Assembly (NCBI GenBank): GCA_034003725.1
Contig: JAVEYB010000002.1
Location: 329,392-393,391, forward strand
Origin: Candidatus Zixiibacteriota bacterium
Lineage (GTDB): Bacteria > Zixibacteria > MSB-5A5 > GN15 > FEB-12
Length of the DNA: 64,000 nucleotides
Direction: 5' to 3'
Below the pieces are notes generated by a model. The model was not told the origin of the DNA. It searched no databases and saw only the letters and a list, made by a program, of their open reading frames with translations. The stretch's first letter is position 1. The number at the start of each line of letters is the position of its first letter. Positions 1 to 9,215 of the stretch are shown piece by piece. The position numbers and the translations under genes are program-made.

Positions 1-326
1 GAGTCCGTAAGTTAGTTATTCCTAACGTATTTTACCGGCCAATTCAAGAAAAAACCCAGAGTCTACAGGATTGGGGGGAGTCCTCTTACGGCCGTCGGGT
101 GCCGGCTGTATGACGCTTGTATGCATTGATTTCACTTAAGTCCCGGCGGGCATGTACCGACCTATTCCAAAGATGAGGAAATAGCTCTAATTGGCCCATA
201 AAGTGAAAAAATTCACTTGCGCGAAGATAGTGCCACGTGTATCTTCGTGTCCAGATTGACAGATAACGCGTCGTCGTCCCGGGCATCAAGGACCGGAAGA
301 CGGACACTTTTGTTGGGAGACAAAGC
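1..326. other. non-coding leader upstream of the cytochrome cluster
   Basis: No convincing coding sequence is seen here. The stretch holds a 7-bp inverted repeat, AAGTGAA-N4-TTCACTT, at 201-218, and a third TTCACTT at 131-137. A TTGACA hexamer at 256-261 has no acceptable -10 partner at 16-18 nt, so I do not call a promoter. The left edge of the window cuts whatever lies further upstream. Confidence 0.4.
201..218. promoter_or_regulatory. operator-like inverted repeat AAGTGAA-N4-TTCACTT
   Basis: The arms at 201-207 and 212-218 are perfect 7-bp reverse complements around four A residues, and the same half-site TTCACTT recurs at 131-137. The position, about 110 nt before the first cytochrome start, suits a transcription-factor site. 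The identity of the factor is unknown; the sequence does not match the FNR consensus TTGAT-N4-ATCAA. The repeat is seen; the role is inference. Confidence 0.3.
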
Positions 327-2384
327 GTGCACGAACCCACCTTGCTTCAATTCCGTGGATCGTCGTTCGACGGCCGCTCAACGGGAGTTCTTCTTCGATG
401 CCAGTCAGCGGGACTGACCGCTGTCCTGCTTCTGGCAGCCATCCTCCTTGCCTTTGGCGGACCCGTATTGGCCCAGGAGGAAGATCCCGGCAATTCCGAA
501 AACTGCCTCATGTGTCACGAGGGGGCCGTCATTGAAAGCGAGCCTTCGGTCATGGAAGCCCACAACGGCTCCACTCACGAGGGCATGGCGTGCATAGACT
601 GTCACTCCGGCATCACGGAACTCCCCCACGCCGAGGAATTGCCCAGAGTTGCCTGTGGCGACTGTCATGATGACGCGGCCGGTGAATACCATCGTCACGG
701 CCGACTGACATTCCCCGGCGGCGAGGATATTCCCGACTGCGCTGATTGCCACGGCAAACACGACATTCTCCCCTCTTCGAACAAGCAGTCGCGTGTCAAC
801 CCGATGAACCTTCCGGCCACCTGTGGATCCTGCCACGAAGACATCGACCTGACCGAGAAGCACGAGATTCTGTTCGGGCGGGCGGTGGATTTGTACAAAT
901 CCTCGGTTCACGGAACGGCTTCATTGGGCGGGGTCTACTTCGCTGCGACCTGCAACGACTGCCATTCGACCGGCGGCACGGCCCACAGAATTTATTCACC
1001 GGATCATCCGGAGTCATCAATCAATCACTTCAATATTCCGTCGACCTGTGGCCGGTGTCATCATAATGTCGAGATGGACTTCTGGGAGGGGATCCACGGC
1101 AAACTCGTGAAGCGCGGCGAGACGGACGCCCCCGTGTGCACCGACTGCCACGGCGAGCATGGCATTATATCGCCGGACAACCCGGAGTCCCGTGTCAGTC
1201 CGACACGAGTCGCGGAGGCAACCTGTGCGCCGTGCCACGAATCGGCCCGTTTAAATGAAAAGTACGGCACCCCGGTAGGCCGGGTCCAGAGTTGGGTGGA
1301 CAGCTATCACGGGTTGAAGAGCCGCGCCGGTGACCTGACGGTGGCGAACTGCGCTTCCTGTCACGGAGCCCATCGGATTCTCCCCCATACCGACTCGACA
1401 TCGTCAATCCACCCGTCGAATCTGAAGGAAACCTGCGGGCAATGTCACGCCGGTATCACCGAACAGATGGCGGCTGCAACCCAGATTCACGGACAGCCGG
1501 GCGTCTCGCAGACCAATCTGGCCAATATCATCAAGAGCATCTACATTGTGATCATCGTCGTCGTGATCGGCGTGATGATCGTACACTGGCTCATTGACCT
1601 GCTTAAGCAGATCCGGGGTCTGAACAAGCTGCCTCAGATACGCCGCATGACACCGAACGAGGTCTGGCAACACACATTCCTCATGGTGACGTTCATCGTC
1701 CTGGTCATTTCAGGATTTTCGCTCCGATTTTACGAGGCCTGGTGGAGCCAGTGGCTTTTTGGCTGGGAGGGCGGCGCCGATCTCCGTGGTATCATTCATC
1801 GCGTCGCTGCAGTGCTGTTCATGTTGACGACTATCTGGCACGTGATTTACCTCACAGGGCACCGGGGCCGTCAGTTCGTCCGCGACATGCTACCCACCTG
1901 GAAAGACATTACCCAGTTCGTGCACATGGTTACGTACAACCTCGGCTTCCGGAAAGACCATCCTGATTTCGGCCGATTCAGCTATGTCGAGAAGGCCGAA
2001 TACTGGGCTCTTGTCTGGGGTACGATCGTTATGGCGTTAACCGGCATCGCTCTGTGGTTCGATAATCTCGTTGTCATGCTGTTCCCCAAAGGGGCGCTCG
2101 ACGTCATGCTTGTCATTCATTATTATGAGGCATGGCTGGCCACGTTAGCCATTCTCGTGTGGCACATGTACTCGACCGTCTTCAATCCGAAGGTGTATCC
2201 GATGAATCCGTCCTGGTACACGGGCAAGATGCCGATCGATATGCTTCGAAGCGAACACCCGGAAGACCCCTCTTTGCTGGCATTGGACGGGCGATCTCAC
2301 GGTGAGACCCGACATCCGGTGATGGAAAGCCCTTCAGGCTCCGGAGCCGCCGGCGACGACCCAGGTACGGATAACGTCAAGTAA
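327..2384 (+). CDS. 11-haem c-type cytochrome fused to a b-type membrane cytochrome
   Basis: Predicted exported electron-transfer protein of 685 aa. A hydrophobic signal/anchor lies at about residues 28-50. Eleven CXXCH haem sites follow up to about residue 375 (first CLMCH, last CGQCH). From about residue 395 come four to five membrane helices with paired histidines (HTFLMV, HRVAAV, WH, HYYEAW), as in the formate dehydrogenase gamma/thiosulfate reductase cytochrome b family. Haem pairs sit in repeated units of the type CHG.H.I...N...TCG.CH. The GTG start is preceded by GGGAGA about 6 nt away. The stop lies 4 nt before the next gene, so they are surely co-transcribed. Likely role: quinol oxidation at b haems with electrons passed to the periplasmic haem chain. 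The terminal acceptor is unknown. Confidence 0.85.
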   Translation: MHEPTLLQFRGSSFDGRSTGVLLRCQSAGLTAVLLLAAILLAFGGPVLAQEEDPGNSENCLMCHEGAVIESEPSVMEAHNGSTHEGMACIDCHSGITELPHAEELPRVACGDCHDDAAGEYHRHGRLTFPGGEDIPDCADCHGKHDILPSSNKQSRVNPMNLPATCGSCHEDIDLTEKHEILFGRAVDLYKSSVHGTASLGGVYFAATCNDCHSTGGTAHRIYSPDHPESSINHFNIPSTCGRCHHNVEMDFWEGIHGKLVKRGETDAPVCTDCHGEHGIISPDNPESRVSPTRVAEATCAPCHESARLNEKYGTPVGRVQSWVDSYHGLKSRAGDLTVANCASCHGAHRILPHTDSTSSIHPSNLKETCGQCHAGITEQMAAATQIHGQPGVSQTNLANIIKSIYIVIIVVVIGVMIVHWLIDLLKQIRGLNKLPQIRRMTPNEVWQHTFLMVTFIVLVISGFSLRFYEAWWSQWLFGWEGGADLRGIIHRVAAVLFMLTTIWHVIYLTGHRGRQFVRDMLPTWKDITQFVHMVTYNLGFRKDHPDFGRFSYVEKAEYWALVWGTIVMALTGIALWFDNLVVMLFPKGALDVMLVIHYYEAWLATLAILVWHMYSTVFNPKVYPMNPSWYTGKMPIDMLRSEHPEDPSLLALDGRSHGETRHPVMESPSGSGAAGDDPGTDNVK

Positions 2385-2388
2385 TGCG

Positions 2389-5244
2389 GTGGGTATGACA
2401 GCATTGATACGACACGACGCCAGCAAAGCGCCTTCTACCTGCGCACAACAGGTAATTGACAAGCCAATTACCTTATGGGCCGTTGTGGCCGTTACTTTGA
2501 TCTCTATTCTGCCATGTTTGTCGGTGGGACAGAGTAACGATGACTGCCTGATGTGCCACGATGATCCGGGGTTAACGGCTCGGCGCGCCGGCGTAACGAT
2601 CTCTCTCTACACCGACCCCGACGCGCTCGGAGAGTCCGTCCACCGCGAGCTTGAGTGTGTCGACTGCCATCAGGAGCTGGCCGGTGTGGAACTGCCGCAT
2701 GAACCGGAAGTGGGCGATGTCGATTGCGGGATGTGCCACGACGACGTGTCGGACGTGTACAACAAGAGCCTGCACGGCAGGCTGGCGCTGGCCGGAGAAG
2801 ACCTCGCCCCGCAGTGCTGGGATTGTCACGGAAAGCACAGTGTCTTGCCGAAGGAGCATCCCGCCTCACAGGTCACGAAGTTCAATATCCCCGTCATGTG
2901 TGCGACGTGCCACCAGGAGGGCACCGAGGTAACGCGGAAGTACGACATTCCAGTCGACTCGGTCTTCCACTATTACTCTGAATCGATCCACGGAGAGGGG
3001 TTGTACCAGCAAGGCCTGACCGTGACGGCGGTGTGCAGCGACTGCCATACCGCTCACAACGTGTTGCCGCACACCGACGCTTCATCCAGCATACATCGAA
3101 ACAACGTCGCCGCCACCTGTCAGGCCTGTCACGGACGAATCGAGCAGGTGCACACGAAAGTCATACGGGGTGAGTTGTGGGAGAAAGAGCCGCACAAAGT
3201 GCCGGCGTGTGTCGACTGCCATCGACCGCACGAAATTCGGCGCCTTTACTACGATGAGGGCATCGCAGACAGGGAGTGCATGACCTGCCACGGCAAAACG
3301 GATTTGTTCGCGACGCGCGATGGCGAACGGGTTTCGATGTATGTCGATACCAGCGAGGTTCAGCACTCTATTCATCGGTCGGTCCAGTGCGCCCAGTGTC
3401 ATACGGGTGCAACGCCCGGCCACGGCAGCCGACCCTGTACAACAGTGATCCCGAAGGTAGACTGCTCGATATGCCATTCCGAGGTCGTGGCAACGTACAA
3501 TACAAGCACTCACGGCAAGCTGGCCGAGCGCGGCGATCCGGACGCCCCCGTCTGTGAGACGTGCCACGGAACCCACGGCATCCAGAACCGGCAGGCTTCT
3601 TCGTCCCCCACGTTCCCGACCAACGTCCCGGACCTCTGCTCGAAATGCCACGGTGAAGGTGGTCGTGCAACGGCGAGGTATGCCGATGGTAACCGCAATG
3701 TGGTGGAAGAATACAAGCACGGGACCCACGGTGTCGGTCTGCTGGCCAGCGGGCTCGTGGTTACGGCCATGTGCACGGACTGCCACACGGCGCACCATGA
3801 ATTGCCGCCGGGTGACCCGCAATCCACTGTTCACCGCGACAACATCCCGCAAACGTGCGCCAAGTGCCACAATGGGATTTACGAGCAGTTCAGCAAGAGC
3901 ATCCACTCCAAGCTGGTGAATGACACCGACGAGAAGTTGCCGATCTGCTCCGACTGTCATCAATCGCACAATATCACGGAGTCAAACCTGTCGGGGTTCC
4001 GCCTGGAGATCATGCAGCAATGCGGCGATTGCCATACCGACGTTACGGAAAGCTACTTCCAGACCTTTCATGGCAAAGTATCGCAGCTCGGCTACTCGGC
4101 GGCCGCCATGTGCTACGATTGCCACGGTGCGCATGATATCCTTCCCCCCGAAGAACCGGCATCGCATCTGTCTCGGCAGAATGTGGTCCAGACCTGCGGG
4201 AAGTGCCACGAAGGCTCTCACCTGCAGTTCGCCGGGTACCTGTCGCATGCCACCCATCATGACAGAACCAAGTATCCGATACTGTTCTACACCTTCTGGT
4301 TCATGACGAGCCTGCTGGTGGGTACGCTGATCATTGCGGGGACGCATACGCTGCTGTGGTTGCCGCGGTCATTCCAGGCGATGAAGGTCGCCAAAGCGCT
4401 GCGTCTGGCCACGCGGGGACAGCTGGAGTACCAGCGGTTCAAGCCGCTCCATCGCCGGCTGCATATCATGGTTGTCATCAGTTTCCTCGGCCTCGCGATC
4501 ACCGGAATGACGCTTAAGTTCTCCTATCTGGGGTGGGCACAATGGATAGCCGAGTTGCTCGGCGGCGCCGAATCCGCAGGCTTCATCCACCGCGTCTGCG
4601 CGGTAATCACGTTCGCCTATTTCGGCATTCACCTGTTCGATCTGATTCGCGAGAAGCAGAAGTCGGGACGAACGTGGTTGTCCTACCTGACGGGTGAAGA
4701 ATCGATGATGCCCAATCGCAACGACTGGCGCGACTTGAAGGGCACGCTCAAGTGGTTCATCGGGATGGGGCCACGACCGGAGTACGGACGCTGGACATAC
4801 TGGGAGAAATTCGACTATTTCGCCGTGTTCTGGGGCGTCACCATTATCGGATCCACCGGATTGTTGCTGTGGTTCCCGGAGTTTTTCACTATCTTCCTGC
4901 CCGGCTGGATCATCAATGTGGCGACCATCGTGCACTCCGACGAGGCTTTGTTGGCGGTGGCGTTCATTTTCACCGTCCACTTCTTCAACACACACTTCCG
5001 TCCGGACAAATTCCCCATGGATACCGTGATTTTCACTGGACGGATGCCGGTCGAAGAGCTGAAGCATGATCGGCCTCGCGAATACCGGGAACTCATCCGT
5101 TCACGCCAAATCCGCAAACACCTCGTGGAGCCCTTGCCGCCGTACGTGGTGAGGGGATTAAAGATTTTCGGGACCATCGCGCTCTTTATTGGACTTGCGC
5201 TCATTCTCCTGATTATCTATGCTGAGGTGTTCGGATATCGGTAG
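2389..5244 (+). CDS. 19-haem c-type cytochrome fused to a b-type membrane cytochrome
   Basis: Paralogue of the upstream gene, 951 aa. A signal/anchor helix lies at about residues 27-47. Nineteen CXXCH motifs fill residues 50 to about 615, arranged in recurring units: CSDCHTAHNVLP, then a Ser/His spacer, then TCQACH, then an IHGK/THGKL element. A b-type cytochrome domain follows (HRRLHIMVV, FIHRVCAV, IHLFDL, TIVHSDEALL), with a last helix near the C-terminus (GLKIFGTIALFIGLAL). The extra haems relative to the first gene look like added copies of the same unit. Start is GTG 2389 or ATG 2395; neither has a strong Shine-Dalgarno, which fits translational coupling to the gene ending 4 nt upstream. 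Probable role as for its neighbour, with a longer periplasmic wire. The partner is not known. Confidence 0.85.
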   Translation: MGMTALIRHDASKAPSTCAQQVIDKPITLWAVVAVTLISILPCLSVGQSNDDCLMCHDDPGLTARRAGVTISLYTDPDALGESVHRELECVDCHQELAGVELPHEPEVGDVDCGMCHDDVSDVYNKSLHGRLALAGEDLAPQCWDCHGKHSVLPKEHPASQVTKFNIPVMCATCHQEGTEVTRKYDIPVDSVFHYYSESIHGEGLYQQGLTVTAVCSDCHTAHNVLPHTDASSSIHRNNVAATCQACHGRIEQVHTKVIRGELWEKEPHKVPACVDCHRPHEIRRLYYDEGIADRECMTCHGKTDLFATRDGERVSMYVDTSEVQHSIHRSVQCAQCHTGATPGHGSRPCTTVIPKVDCSICHSEVVATYNTSTHGKLAERGDPDAPVCETCHGTHGIQNRQASSSPTFPTNVPDLCSKCHGEGGRATARYADGNRNVVEEYKHGTHGVGLLASGLVVTAMCTDCHTAHHELPPGDPQSTVHRDNIPQTCAKCHNGIYEQFSKSIHSKLVNDTDEKLPICSDCHQSHNITESNLSGFRLEIMQQCGDCHTDVTESYFQTFHGKVSQLGYSAAAMCYDCHGAHDILPPEEPASHLSRQNVVQTCGKCHEGSHLQFAGYLSHATHHDRTKYPILFYTFWFMTSLLVGTLIIAGTHTLLWLPRSFQAMKVAKALRLATRGQLEYQRFKPLHRRLHIMVVISFLGLAITGMTLKFSYLGWAQWIAELLGGAESAGFIHRVCAVITFAYFGIHLFDLIREKQKSGRTWLSYLTGEESMMPNRNDWRDLKGTLKWFIGMGPRPEYGRWTYWEKFDYFAVFWGVTIIGSTGLLLWFPEFFTIFLPGWIINVATIVHSDEALLAVAFIFTVHFFNTHFRPDKFPMDTVIFTGRMPVEELKHDRPREYRELIRSRQIRKHLVEPLPPYVVRGLKIFGTIALFIGLALILLIIYAEVFGYR

Positions 5245-5276
5245 TTGGCGTGCCCGACGGCTCAGACGGGATTACG

Positions 5277-5304
5277 ACCGGGAGACGACTGATCGACTCC
5301 CGGT
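5277..5304 (+). other. hairpin between cytochrome genes (weak terminator or processing site)
   Basis: ACCGGGAG (5277-5284) pairs perfectly with CTCCCGGT (5297-5304) across a 12-nt loop. It is followed by a pyrimidine-rich TCTCTTT rather than a clean U-run. It could attenuate transcription between the 19-haem gene and the NapC-like gene, or stabilise the upstream message. Confidence 0.35.
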
Positions 5305-5368
5305 TCTCTTTGGCGGTCCACCCGGGAGCCCCGACGGTCCGAGAAGCAGCACTTGATTAGGAGGCAGC

Positions 5369-6883
5369 GTGGAAAAACCGATACAGACGCGCACCGTATT
5401 TCGCCACCCGCTGGCCGCCGTTGGCGGCGCGTTGTTTCTCGCGGGCGGGTTCCTGTTTCTGATTTTGCTTTTTTTCGATTTTACCGCCGGTAACGAAAAC
5501 CCCTATCGGGCCCTCGTGACGTGGGTCGGTGTGCCGTTTGTCATCACTGTCGGCTTTTTGATGTTCATGCTGGCGATTCGCCAGCAGGTGCGGCAGGCGC
5601 GCCGTGAGGGGCGCAAAGTCAGGTTCAATCTCTCCATCGACCCGAGCGATCCCGTGTACATGCGCAACCTCTGGCTCTTCCTCGCGCTCTGTGCCGGATT
5701 GCTGTTGTTGGTCGTGTACAGCGGCACGCAGGCTTACGAAGCGACCGACTCCGTGGCATTTTGCGGCGAGACCTGTCACACCGTGATGGAACCGCAGGCG
5801 GTCACCTATCATAACTCCGCTCACGCCCGTGTCCCCTGCGTTGAGTGCCACATCGGTCCGGGGGCGTCTTTTTATGTACGATCGAAGGTCGACGGCATTC
5901 GGCAGCTCTTCGCCACCGCGCTCAACACCTACTCGCGTCCGATCGAAACGCCCGTCGCCAATCTGCGACCCTCCCGCGAGACCTGTGAGAACTGCCACTG
6001 GCCGCAGCAATTCTACGGTGAGAAGCTCGTCACCCGTACCTATTACAAGACTGATGAGACCAATTCACCGTGGACGATCAGCCTCCTGCTCAAGATCGGC
6101 GGCGGCAATCCACGAACCGGGGTGAAGGAGGGCATCCACTGGCACATGGTGACGGCTAATGAAATCCAGTACGTGGCGGCGGACCCCAAGAGGCAGGATA
6201 TCAGATGGGTTCGAATGGTAAGTCAGGAAGGCGACACAGTAATCTATACCAAACAGGGATCAGACCTGCCGGACTTCACGAGCTCGGAAACGGATGTTCG
6301 GACGTTTGACTGCATGGATTGCCACAATCGCCCGTCTCACAAGTTCCTCGCTCCCGCAACGTCACTCAACCTGGCCCTGTCGACGCACCAGATTTCCAAG
6401 GACATCCCGTACATCAGACAGGTCGGGCTGGAGGTGCTCAACGCCGAGTACGGCACCCGCGAGGAGGCACAGCGGCGTATTCGTGACGATCTGCAGTCCT
6501 ATTACGAGGAGAACTATCCCGATTATCTGACCGCCAATGCCGATGTCGTCGAACAGGCAACCGAGCGAATCCTGCATATATACAACAGCAATTTCTTCCC
6601 GGAAATGAAAACAGACTATCGGGAGCGCGAGAATCACCTCAGTCACTTCGTCAATGACGGTTGCTTCCGCTGTCACAATCCCGAAATGCAGGATGCTGAA
6701 GGCAATGCGATCAGCAGTGACTGCAATTCCTGCCATCTCATCATCGCGCAGGGCCCGTCCGAGTCACCGGACAGCCTGCAAACCGATATCGCAGGGCTGT
6801 TTTTCGAACACCCCGAGGATATCGACGGCATGTGGCAGGACATGAAGTGTACGGATTGTCACACGCCCGAACAGGGGTACTGA
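5369..6883 (+). CDS. NapC/NirT-family multihaem cytochrome c (7 haem sites)
   Basis: Membrane-anchored cytochrome of 504 aa. Three hydrophobic segments come first (about 15-37, 47-68, 108-128), then the periplasmic haem domain. The first haem site is CGETCH, a CX3CH motif followed by a Met (TVMEP) as in NapC/NrfH-type proteins. Six CXXCH sites follow: CVECH, CENCH, CMDCH, CFRCH, CNSCH and CTDCH. At 504 aa it is much longer than a classic 4-haem NapC (about 200 aa); the extra length carries haems 4-7. GTG start with AGGAGG at 5359-5364, 4 nt upstream. Likely quinol dehydrogenase or electron relay working with the two preceding cytochromes; the enzyme it feeds is not in the window. Confidence 0.85.
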   Translation: MEKPIQTRTVFRHPLAAVGGALFLAGGFLFLILLFFDFTAGNENPYRALVTWVGVPFVITVGFLMFMLAIRQQVRQARREGRKVRFNLSIDPSDPVYMRNLWLFLALCAGLLLLVVYSGTQAYEATDSVAFCGETCHTVMEPQAVTYHNSAHARVPCVECHIGPGASFYVRSKVDGIRQLFATALNTYSRPIETPVANLRPSRETCENCHWPQQFYGEKLVTRTYYKTDETNSPWTISLLLKIGGGNPRTGVKEGIHWHMVTANEIQYVAADPKRQDIRWVRMVSQEGDTVIYTKQGSDLPDFTSSETDVRTFDCMDCHNRPSHKFLAPATSLNLALSTHQISKDIPYIRQVGLEVLNAEYGTREEAQRRIRDDLQSYYEENYPDYLTANADVVEQATERILHIYNSNFFPEMKTDYRERENHLSHFVNDGCFRCHNPEMQDAEGNAISSDCNSCHLIIAQGPSESPDSLQTDIAGLFFEHPEDIDGMWQDMKCTDCHTPEQGY

Positions 6884-6902
6884 TATTGACTCGTCTTTCT
6901 TG

Positions 6903-6933
6903 CACCCGGCAATAGAGACGGTGTTGCCGGGTG
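6903..6933 (+). terminator. hairpin terminator of the cytochrome cluster
   Basis: CACCCGGCAA (6903-6912) and TTGCCGGGTG (6924-6933) form a perfect 10-bp stem with an 11-nt loop, 19 nt after the NapC-like stop. The following U-run is weak (TCATT), so termination may need Rho. Confidence 0.55.
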
Positions 6934-7252
6934 TCATTAGTCCGACTGATTCGATGGCGCCAAGGGGTTCCCGCCTCGAGCAGCGCGTCGCTTTACGCTC
7001 GTAACACACACTTAAACAATGCGTTACGCGTAGCGCGGCCGGCCTCATCCGAATTCATTCCAATCGACAATTTGACTTTTAACCCGCGTGGTCCAATTTG
7101 TCTAAGTTGAAGCGAGAACCGCGAGGCGGCCGACGTGTTTCAATTAACGAATCTTCTTTGAAAAATGGACTAATATTGTATATTCTGCAGTGGGAACTTG
7201 CGATACCTTACCGCCTGAGTAAGACACATCTGATAGGAACAGGAAGGAAGAA
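6934..7252 (+). promoter_or_regulatory. intergenic region with candidate promoter for the metalloprotease gene
   Basis: About 320 nt without a gene. The last third is clearly AT-rich. A sigma70-like pair is TTGAAA at 7158-7163 (or TTTGAA one base earlier) and TATATT at 7179-7184, spaced 15-16 nt. This leaves a leader of about 65 nt before the start at 7253/7256, where AGGAAGG serves as ribosome binding site. Confidence 0.35.
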
Positions 7253-9133
7253 GTGATGGGACGTATCGTATCACGCGTCGCGCCTGAGATGTCGCCCGTT
7301 CGCCTTGCTTCGATTCTCATTCTGGCCGCCGGGCTTCTGCTTGCGGCCGGCGCCGTGCGGGGCGATGAGAATCCGCCGAGCGAACAGAACCTCCTAAGCG
7401 AGTCCGGCAGCTACTTTGGCACCCCCGGCGGGGTTGAACATTGCTGGACGCAGATCATTTACAACCAAAAGTATGCCACCAAAGACGCGCAGGCCTGCAC
7501 TCCGCAGGGCCCGTGTGACGATCCCGGTCTCCGCGACTCGTGGATTCCGGATGGGAGCGTTCCGATTACCTATATCAAGCTCTTCTTCCATATCGTGAGG
7601 AATACAGACGGCACGAACGCCGCCACAACTCCGGAAATGGTGGCGGCGCAGGTGGCGCATCTCAATCAGGACTATCTGCCCTATCGCATCCAGTTTGAGT
7701 ACGACTGGCAGTTCGTGAACAATTCCGCGTACCGCTTCCTCGATGACAACGAGATGGACCCGATGAAGACCGCGTATGCGGTCCAGCCGGACTCGCAGCT
7801 GAACATCTTCGTTTCATACGTAAATGAGTCGTATTCATTCGGGACATTTCCCTGGGACAATGACGCGCTCACGGTGCGGGGCGGGATCGTCATGACTCAG
7901 GGTCATTTCTCGTCCGTACAGTCCGTGCTTGCACACGAAATCGGCCACTGTCTCGGTCTCTGGCACACGCACCACGGGGTTTCCGAAGTCAGCCAGTGCG
8001 GCCAGTGCTACGAGCGTGTCGGTGCGGGCGACCGCGATTTCACCGGCGATTTCTGTTCCGATACCGATCCGACCCCCACCAACTACGCATGCAACGGCCC
8101 GGGTGGAACCGATGTCTGCTCCGGTCAGTCGTGGGGACCGACCGATCCGCAGAACTTCATGGGATACGGACCGGACTACTGCATCACGGAGTTCTCGCCT
8201 CAACAGTCGGGGCGCATTCACTGCTGGATAAATGCAGAACTGTCAAGCTGGGTTGAAGGAGTCAAGTTCGCCGCAACCAACACGTTCGGCCCCGTTCCCC
8301 TCACCTCCAGTTTCCAGGGCATTACCGGCAAAAGCGTCAACGAGTGGGACTGGGACTTCGGTGACGGCGGCTCTGCCGGCGTGCAGTCACCCGATCACAC
8401 CTACACCACACCCGGCAATTACACCGTCGAGGTAACCATCAACGCTACCGACGGTGTGTATGCATCACAGCAGAAAAACATCATTTTCGCCTACGCAGAC
8501 ACGACTCGCGTGGTCGATGCGGTTGGAAACGCCGGGCAGCAGGTCCGAATTGATATCGAAGCTGTGAACTACGTTCCGCTGCAGACAATCCAGATTCCGT
8601 TTTCGTGGGCGGGAGATTACAGCCTTCTGTTTGACTCGGTGAGCACGGTCGGACTCCGCACGGCTTCCGTGACGCAGAAGACCTTTGTGAACTACGCCCC
8701 GGCTGCCAAACGGGCCACCTACTTGTTTGACATGGCCGCCAATCAGGAAGTGCTTGATCCGGGCGCCGGTCCAATACTCAGTCTGTTTTTCAGGATACCC
8801 GTCGGTGCGACCGGCAACCCAAATCCGATAACGATAGCGCCCTATACCTCGTACGTCTATCAGTTCACGACCGTACAGGGATCGTACCAACCGGTGCTGT
8901 ATAACGGATTTGTGACGCTGGATGCCTGTTTGGCCGGTGATGTGACCAACGACACCATCGGACCCGATCTAACCGATCTCATATATCTGGTGAATTTTCT
9001 TTTCCAGGGCGGACCGGCCCCGACCGACACCAGACAGGCGAATGTGAACGGCCTGGGCGACGTTGACCTGTCGGACCTCATTTACCTTGTGAATTATCTG
9101 TTTAGCGGGGGCCCGGACCCGATCTGTCCGTAG
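7253..9133 (+). CDS. secreted M43-like zinc metalloprotease with PKD domain and dockerin repeat
   Basis: Exported protease of 626 aa. Signal peptide at about 14-37. The metzincin motif HEIGHCLGLWH is at 228-238 and a Met-turn NFMGYG at 301-306, as in the pappalysin (M43) family. A PKD domain (WDWDFGDG ... HTYTTPGNYTV) spans about 345-410. A beta-sandwich stretch of unknown type follows, possibly cohesin-like. Residues about 570-626 hold a two-fold dockerin-like repeat, each half ending DLxDLIYLVNFLF or DLSDLIYLVNYLF. Start is GTG 7253 or, equally well, ATG 7256. Likely an extracellular peptidase whose tail attaches it to a surface partner. No cohesin scaffold is visible nearby. Confidence 0.85.
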   Translation: MMGRIVSRVAPEMSPVRLASILILAAGLLLAAGAVRGDENPPSEQNLLSESGSYFGTPGGVEHCWTQIIYNQKYATKDAQACTPQGPCDDPGLRDSWIPDGSVPITYIKLFFHIVRNTDGTNAATTPEMVAAQVAHLNQDYLPYRIQFEYDWQFVNNSAYRFLDDNEMDPMKTAYAVQPDSQLNIFVSYVNESYSFGTFPWDNDALTVRGGIVMTQGHFSSVQSVLAHEIGHCLGLWHTHHGVSEVSQCGQCYERVGAGDRDFTGDFCSDTDPTPTNYACNGPGGTDVCSGQSWGPTDPQNFMGYGPDYCITEFSPQQSGRIHCWINAELSSWVEGVKFAATNTFGPVPLTSSFQGITGKSVNEWDWDFGDGGSAGVQSPDHTYTTPGNYTVEVTINATDGVYASQQKNIIFAYADTTRVVDAVGNAGQQVRIDIEAVNYVPLQTIQIPFSWAGDYSLLFDSVSTVGLRTASVTQKTFVNYAPAAKRATYLFDMAANQEVLDPGAGPILSLFFRIPVGATGNPNPITIAPYTSYVYQFTTVQGSYQPVLYNGFVTLDACLAGDVTNDTIGPDLTDLIYLVNFLFQGGPAPTDTRQANVNGLGDVDLSDLIYLVNYLFSGGPDPICP

Positions 9134-9152
9134 TCTCCCTTCGTGGAAGCCT

Positions 9153-9187
9153 GAGGGCGGGGCGTTCATTGCGCCCGCCCTCTTTTT
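9153..9187 (+). terminator. intrinsic terminator after the M43-like gene
   Basis: GAGGGCGGG (9153-9161) pairs with CCCGCCCTC (9174-9182), immediately followed by a T6 run. This is a textbook Rho-independent terminator. Confidence 0.9.
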
Positions 9188-9215
9188 TCGAGTCACAGCA
9201 GCCTCCCGGGCGCCG

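Noticed and set aside
9134-9215. SAM or cobalamin riboswitch before the homocysteine methyltransferase gene
   Set aside because: The gap is mostly filled by the terminator of the previous gene; no riboswitch core is recognisable.
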